Positions 5,199-7,252 of a stretch of DNA of 7,252 nucleotides are shown here, piece after piece. Origin of the DNA: Thermoproteota archaeon (GTDB lineage Archaea; Thermoproteota; Methanomethylicia; Methanomethylicales; B66-G16); the NCBI GenBank assembly GCA_003649085.1, contig QMQV01000072.1:1-7252 (forward strand), written 5' to 3'. Positions within the stretch are counted from its first letter, which is position 1. The number at the start of each line of letters is the position of its first letter. The notes under the pieces are model-generated. The model saw nothing but the letters and a program-made list of their open reading frames with translations. It had not been told where the DNA came from and made no database searches. The translations under genes were made by a program, and so were the position numbers.

Positions 5199-6020
5199 CT
5201 ATCTAGCATACGCTTCAATTAGGTCGCGAGCTGTTATTATGCCAATGATCTCTCCATTCCTTTCCACAGGTAGCCTCCTGATGTGTTTTACAGCCATCGT
5301 TAACGCTGCTCTATGTATGCTCATGCCAGATGGTATTGTTATCAAGGGCGTTGAAGCGTAGTTTTCAACTGGTACATCGATTGGCAAGTCTCTTGAAGCC
5401 ACCTTTGAAAGCAAGTCTCTCTCAGTAAATATGCCCCAAAATCTTTCTCCTCGCGTAACTAATACGCTTCCGATATTCTTTCTGCCCATTATCTCGACAG
5501 CTTCCTTAGTCAACGTATCGTGTGGGACTGACACCACGTTTTTCGTCATGAAATCATCTACCACAATCTCAGCTTCAGCAGCTTCAGGTAAAGCTCGTAC
5601 GAGATCTGAGGCAGTAACTATCCCAATGGGCTTTCCATGTTCAAGTATTAACAGCCACTTACTATTTTCCCTAATCATCTCTCTTGCAGCTTCTTTAATC
5701 GTAGCTGTCGGCTTAATAGTGGTCAAGCTCGTTCTCATAACCTCTTTAACAGTCGTGAGTTTAGGGTCCAAGTTCTGAAGTAATACTCTAGATATGTAAT
5801 CTCTTTCAGTGAATATCCCCGCAGCTCTATTTCCCTCCTCAACGACTAAACTACCTATATGAAGTTCCCCCATTATCTTAGCTGCGTAATAAACCGTTAT
5901 GTCACTCCCAATGGTTATTACGTTTCGTGTCATGATATCTGAAACGTGTTTATACTTGATATATTCTCGATACGCTATGTCGATGATGCTTGGAAACTCA
6001 TCTCGTAACATTTTGGGCAA
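5199..6020 (-). CDS. four-CBS-domain protein (adenylate-sensing type)
   Basis: The 273-residue protein is made only of CBS domains, at about 26-82, 88-146, 154-210 and 216-272. CBS domains pair into modules that bind AMP, ATP, SAM or related ligands and regulate partner proteins. Each domain ends with a nucleotide-contact motif: GIFTERD (68-74), GIVTASD (133-139), GIFTERD (196-202) and GIITARD (260-266). All four keep the T-x-x-D or equivalent Thr and Asp that contact ribose and phosphate. The spacing of about 64 residues and the identical motif in domains 1 and 3 indicate duplication of a two-domain unit. No catalytic, DNA-binding or membrane domain is attached, so it must act through partners. 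The TTG start is supported by GGAGGAG 5 bases upstream; the ATG at codon 4 is too far away. It is first in an operon with the ferritin-like gene, its best candidate partner. Confidence 0.92.
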   Translation of the reverse strand: MPKMLRDEFPSIIDIAYREYIKYKHVSDIMTRNVITIGSDITVYYAAKIMGELHIGSLVVEEGNRAAGIFTERDYISRVLLQNLDPKLTTVKEVMRTSLTTIKPTATIKEAAREMIRENSKWLLILEHGKPIGIVTASDLVRALPEAAEAEIVVDDFMTKNVVSVPHDTLTKEAVEIMGRKNIGSVLVTRGERFWGIFTERDLLSKVASRDLPIDVPVENYASTPLITIPSGMSIHRAALTMAVKHIRRLPVERNGEIIGIITARDLIEAYAR

Positions 6021-6025
6021 AGTTT

Positions 6026-6032
6026 CTCCTCC
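6026..6032 (-). promoter_or_regulatory. strong ribosome-binding site supporting a TTG start
   Basis: On the minus strand these bases read GGAGGAG, an essentially perfect match to the anti-Shine-Dalgarno sequence. They lie 5 bases before the TTG at 6018-6020 and 14 bases before the ATG at 6009-6011. The spacing selects the TTG as the start of the CBS gene. Confidence 0.7.
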
Positions 6033-6063
6033 GAACTTGTCTTAAAAGTAATTTGAACCCAAT

Positions 6064-6076
6064 ATAGTTTAACTAT
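6064..6076. promoter_or_regulatory. 13-bp perfect inverted repeat near the CBS operon promoter
   Basis: ATAGTTTAACTAT is a perfect palindrome (ATAGTT, central T, AACTAT) lying 44 bases upstream of the CBS start. On the minus strand its edge forms AACTATATT, a TATA-like box that would put the transcript start near 6039. That leaves about 18 bases of leader containing GGAGGAG. A dyad overlapping a TATA box is a common place for an archaeal repressor to bind. A/T-rich palindromes of this size also occur by chance. Confidence 0.35.
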
Positions 6077-6110
6077 TTAGGCAACTGTTGCTAAGAATTA
6101 GCCGACAAAC

Positions 6111-6118
6111 TTATAAAA
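6111..6118 (+). promoter_or_regulatory. TATA box candidate for the DUF2341 gene
   Basis: TTATAAAA, preceded by GACAAAC as a possible BRE, is the best archaeal TATA box in this spacer. Transcription would start near 6140, giving a leader of about 60 bases before the TTG at 6200. Inside that leader is a nine-codon ATG frame at 6149-6178. A second A/T box at 6165-6174 (TTTTATTAAC) lies too close to the start codon to leave the ribosome-binding site in the transcript. Confidence 0.5.
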
Positions 6119-6188
6119 CAAACTTTCTAACTCAAATCAAAGGCTTTGATGGGGACATGTAACGTTTTATTAACTTAAAGCGGTGCAT

Positions 6189-6194
6189 GAGGTG
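6189..6194 (+). promoter_or_regulatory. ribosome-binding site for the DUF2341 gene
   Basis: GAGGTG lies 5 bases before the TTG at 6200-6202 and so picks that codon. The ATG at 6187 is in another frame and stops after six codons. The same hexamer precedes the small protein at 3796. Confidence 0.6.
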
Positions 6195-6199
6195 TAATT

Positions 6200-7252
6200 T
6201 TGGGTAAACGTTCTTACGGTACCTTCACCATAATATCCGTTGTCCTATTGTTGGTTGTAGCAGTCTTCAGCGGTATAGCAATATACCCATGGCTCATGAA
6301 CTTTCTCTCTGAAACTGGAATAAAGTCAGCGTATGCTCCCTCGAAAATAGTTGTTATAGAGTCTGTTAAAGCTGTGCAAGGCGGCTTCATTCTTTATGTG
6401 AGAAATGTAGGTGTAAGCCCGGTAACTGTAGATAGGGCTTATATCGAGCTCCTTGGGAATGGATCTCTTGAAGAGATTGTGCTAAGCCCCACTACTTTAA
6501 GGGCAGGTGAGCTTAAGGAAATAGCAGTACCATATTATAATGTCGAGCGAGGTAAGTGTTATAGAATTAAGCTCACTACAACCTCGGGGAGCATTTTTTC
6601 AATGATTTATGAGGTGCTTGAGATATCTGAGTATCGCTGGCTTTTAGGATGGAGTTATCGTAAGCCACATGAAATCGTCGGTAGTACTGCTGGTTCCGTT
6701 ACGAATTATCAGATTAAGTTCATAGTGCACTTTGGCGCAGGATCGGACGTAGGGGCAAGCGTTTATTTAAATGGAAAGTGCAAGTCAGACTTTAGCGATG
6801 TGAGGTTTACACTAAGTGATGGTGTGACAGAACTACCTTACTGGATTGAGGAGAAAGTAGACGGTGACTACGCAGTCTTTTGGGTAATGATCCCAAGCAT
6901 ACCTGCATATCCCGATAAAACGTTAATCTACGTGTATTACGGCAACCCATCAGCCAAGTCTAACAGCGACAAGGAGTCCACGTTCCCATATTTCATGGAG
7001 GTTAAACGCATAACGCTACCAAGACAGACATACGCTGGCCAGTGGTTTAGCTTTAGTTTTGACAACGAGTTCCAAGCACCACCTATCGTAATAGCGGAAC
7101 CAGACCAAACTTTTAATGAAATACGAGAGTTGAGGATAAGGTTAAAGGACATCACAAGGACGAGCTTCATGATTAGGCAGCAAGAGCCGAGCAATCGAGA
7201 TGATATTCACGCATCTGAGGACGTAACGTATATTGCAGTGCCGCCCGGCAGT
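6200..7252 (+). CDS. DUF2341 surface protein with pilin-like anchor (3' end outside window)
   Basis: The frame is open from TTG at 6200 to the right edge, 351 codons with no stop. Residues 10-29 form a hydrophobic segment after GKRSYGTF, followed by YPWLMNFLSETG. This resembles the class III (pilin/archaellin-like) N-terminus of archaeal surface proteins, although the cleavage site is not clear. Residues 47-142 form a beta-rich region with FILYVRNVGVSPVTV, typical of the extracellular part of such proteins. Residues 150-255 match DUF2341: GWSYRKPHEI, SDVRFTLSDG, LPYWIEE, then VFWVMIPSIP and IYVYYGNPSA. Residues 271-351 (ITLPRQTYAGQWFSFSF, PPIVIAE, QQEPSNRDDIHASEDVTYIA) look like a beta-sandwich related to H-type-lectin-like modules, which is a less certain call. 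The protein is probably anchored and exposed on the cell surface, perhaps binding sugar or matrix. It is divergent from the CBS operon. Confidence 0.87.
   Translation, partial: MGKRSYGTFTIISVVLLLVVAVFSGIAIYPWLMNFLSETGIKSAYAPSKIVVIESVKAVQGGFILYVRNVGVSPVTVDRAYIELLGNGSLEEIVLSPTTLRAGELKEIAVPYYNVERGKCYRIKLTTTSGSIFSMIYEVLEISEYRWLLGWSYRKPHEIVGSTAGSVTNYQIKFIVHFGAGSDVGASVYLNGKCKSDFSDVRFTLSDGVTELPYWIEEKVDGDYAVFWVMIPSIPAYPDKTLIYVYYGNPSAKSNSDKESTFPYFMEVKRITLPRQTYAGQWFSFSFDNEFQAPPIVIAEPDQTFNEIRELRIRLKDITRTSFMIRQQEPSNRDDIHASEDVTYIAVPPGS

Noticed and set aside
5431..5778. 115-codon plus-strand frame opposite the CBS gene
   Set aside because: Shadow of a four-domain protein with intact motifs; no ribosome-binding site and no recognisable content.
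6937..7194. 85-codon minus-strand frame near the right edge
   Set aside because: It lies opposite the DUF2341 protein, whose frame is open for 351 codons with clear domain matches.

Overview
The window reads as a piece of a chromosome from a thermophile-like archaeon, most likely of the TACK/Thermoproteota side. This is inferred from gene content and signals. Upstream regions show archaeal TATA-like A/T boxes and short GGAGG/GAGGTG ribosome-binding sites, with no convincing bacterial -35/-10 pairs. TTG starts are used in three genes. The genes include a DUF2341 surface protein with a pilin-like membrane anchor, an archaeal-looking DUF2330 membrane protein, a four-CBS protein and a small ferritin-like protein. 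I cannot name a genus.

Layout. Bases 1-84 may be the 3' end of a gene ending in a CKKC motif. Bases 85-398 hold no supportable gene but contain two striking G-rich purine tracts. A 64-residue 2[4Fe-4S] ferredoxin (399-593, +) runs head-on into a thioredoxin reductase (594-1538, -). Their two TGA stops form one TGATCA palindrome, with no base between the genes. A short divergent spacer leads to a class I SAM-dependent methyltransferase (preferred start 1674, end 2330, +). Its 3' end overlaps by 24 bp the 3' end of a DUF2330 protein with a polytopic C-terminus (2307-3695, -). Another divergent spacer leads to a small, highly charged helical protein (3796-4029, +).

From 4030 to about 4700 no intact gene is convincing. 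Several open stretches follow each other in shifting frames, which looks like a decayed gene. After that come two tightly spaced minus-strand genes read as one unit: a four-CBS protein (5199-6020, transcribed first) and a ferritin-like protein (4705-5184), 14 bp apart. Divergent from them and running off the right edge is a DUF2341 surface protein (6200 to the end, +) with an N-terminal membrane anchor.

How the parts may fit together. Ferredoxin, thioredoxin reductase and the ferritin-like protein all belong to redox or iron biology. The CBS/ferritin pair suggests a metal- or electron-handling protein linked to an adenylate-sensing partner. DUF2330 and DUF2341 are both cell-envelope proteins. 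The sequence does not show that these form a single system. The most interesting leads are the CBS/ferritin operon, the modular DUF2341 surface protein, the archaeal DUF2330 protein, and the unexplained G-rich leader before the ferredoxin.
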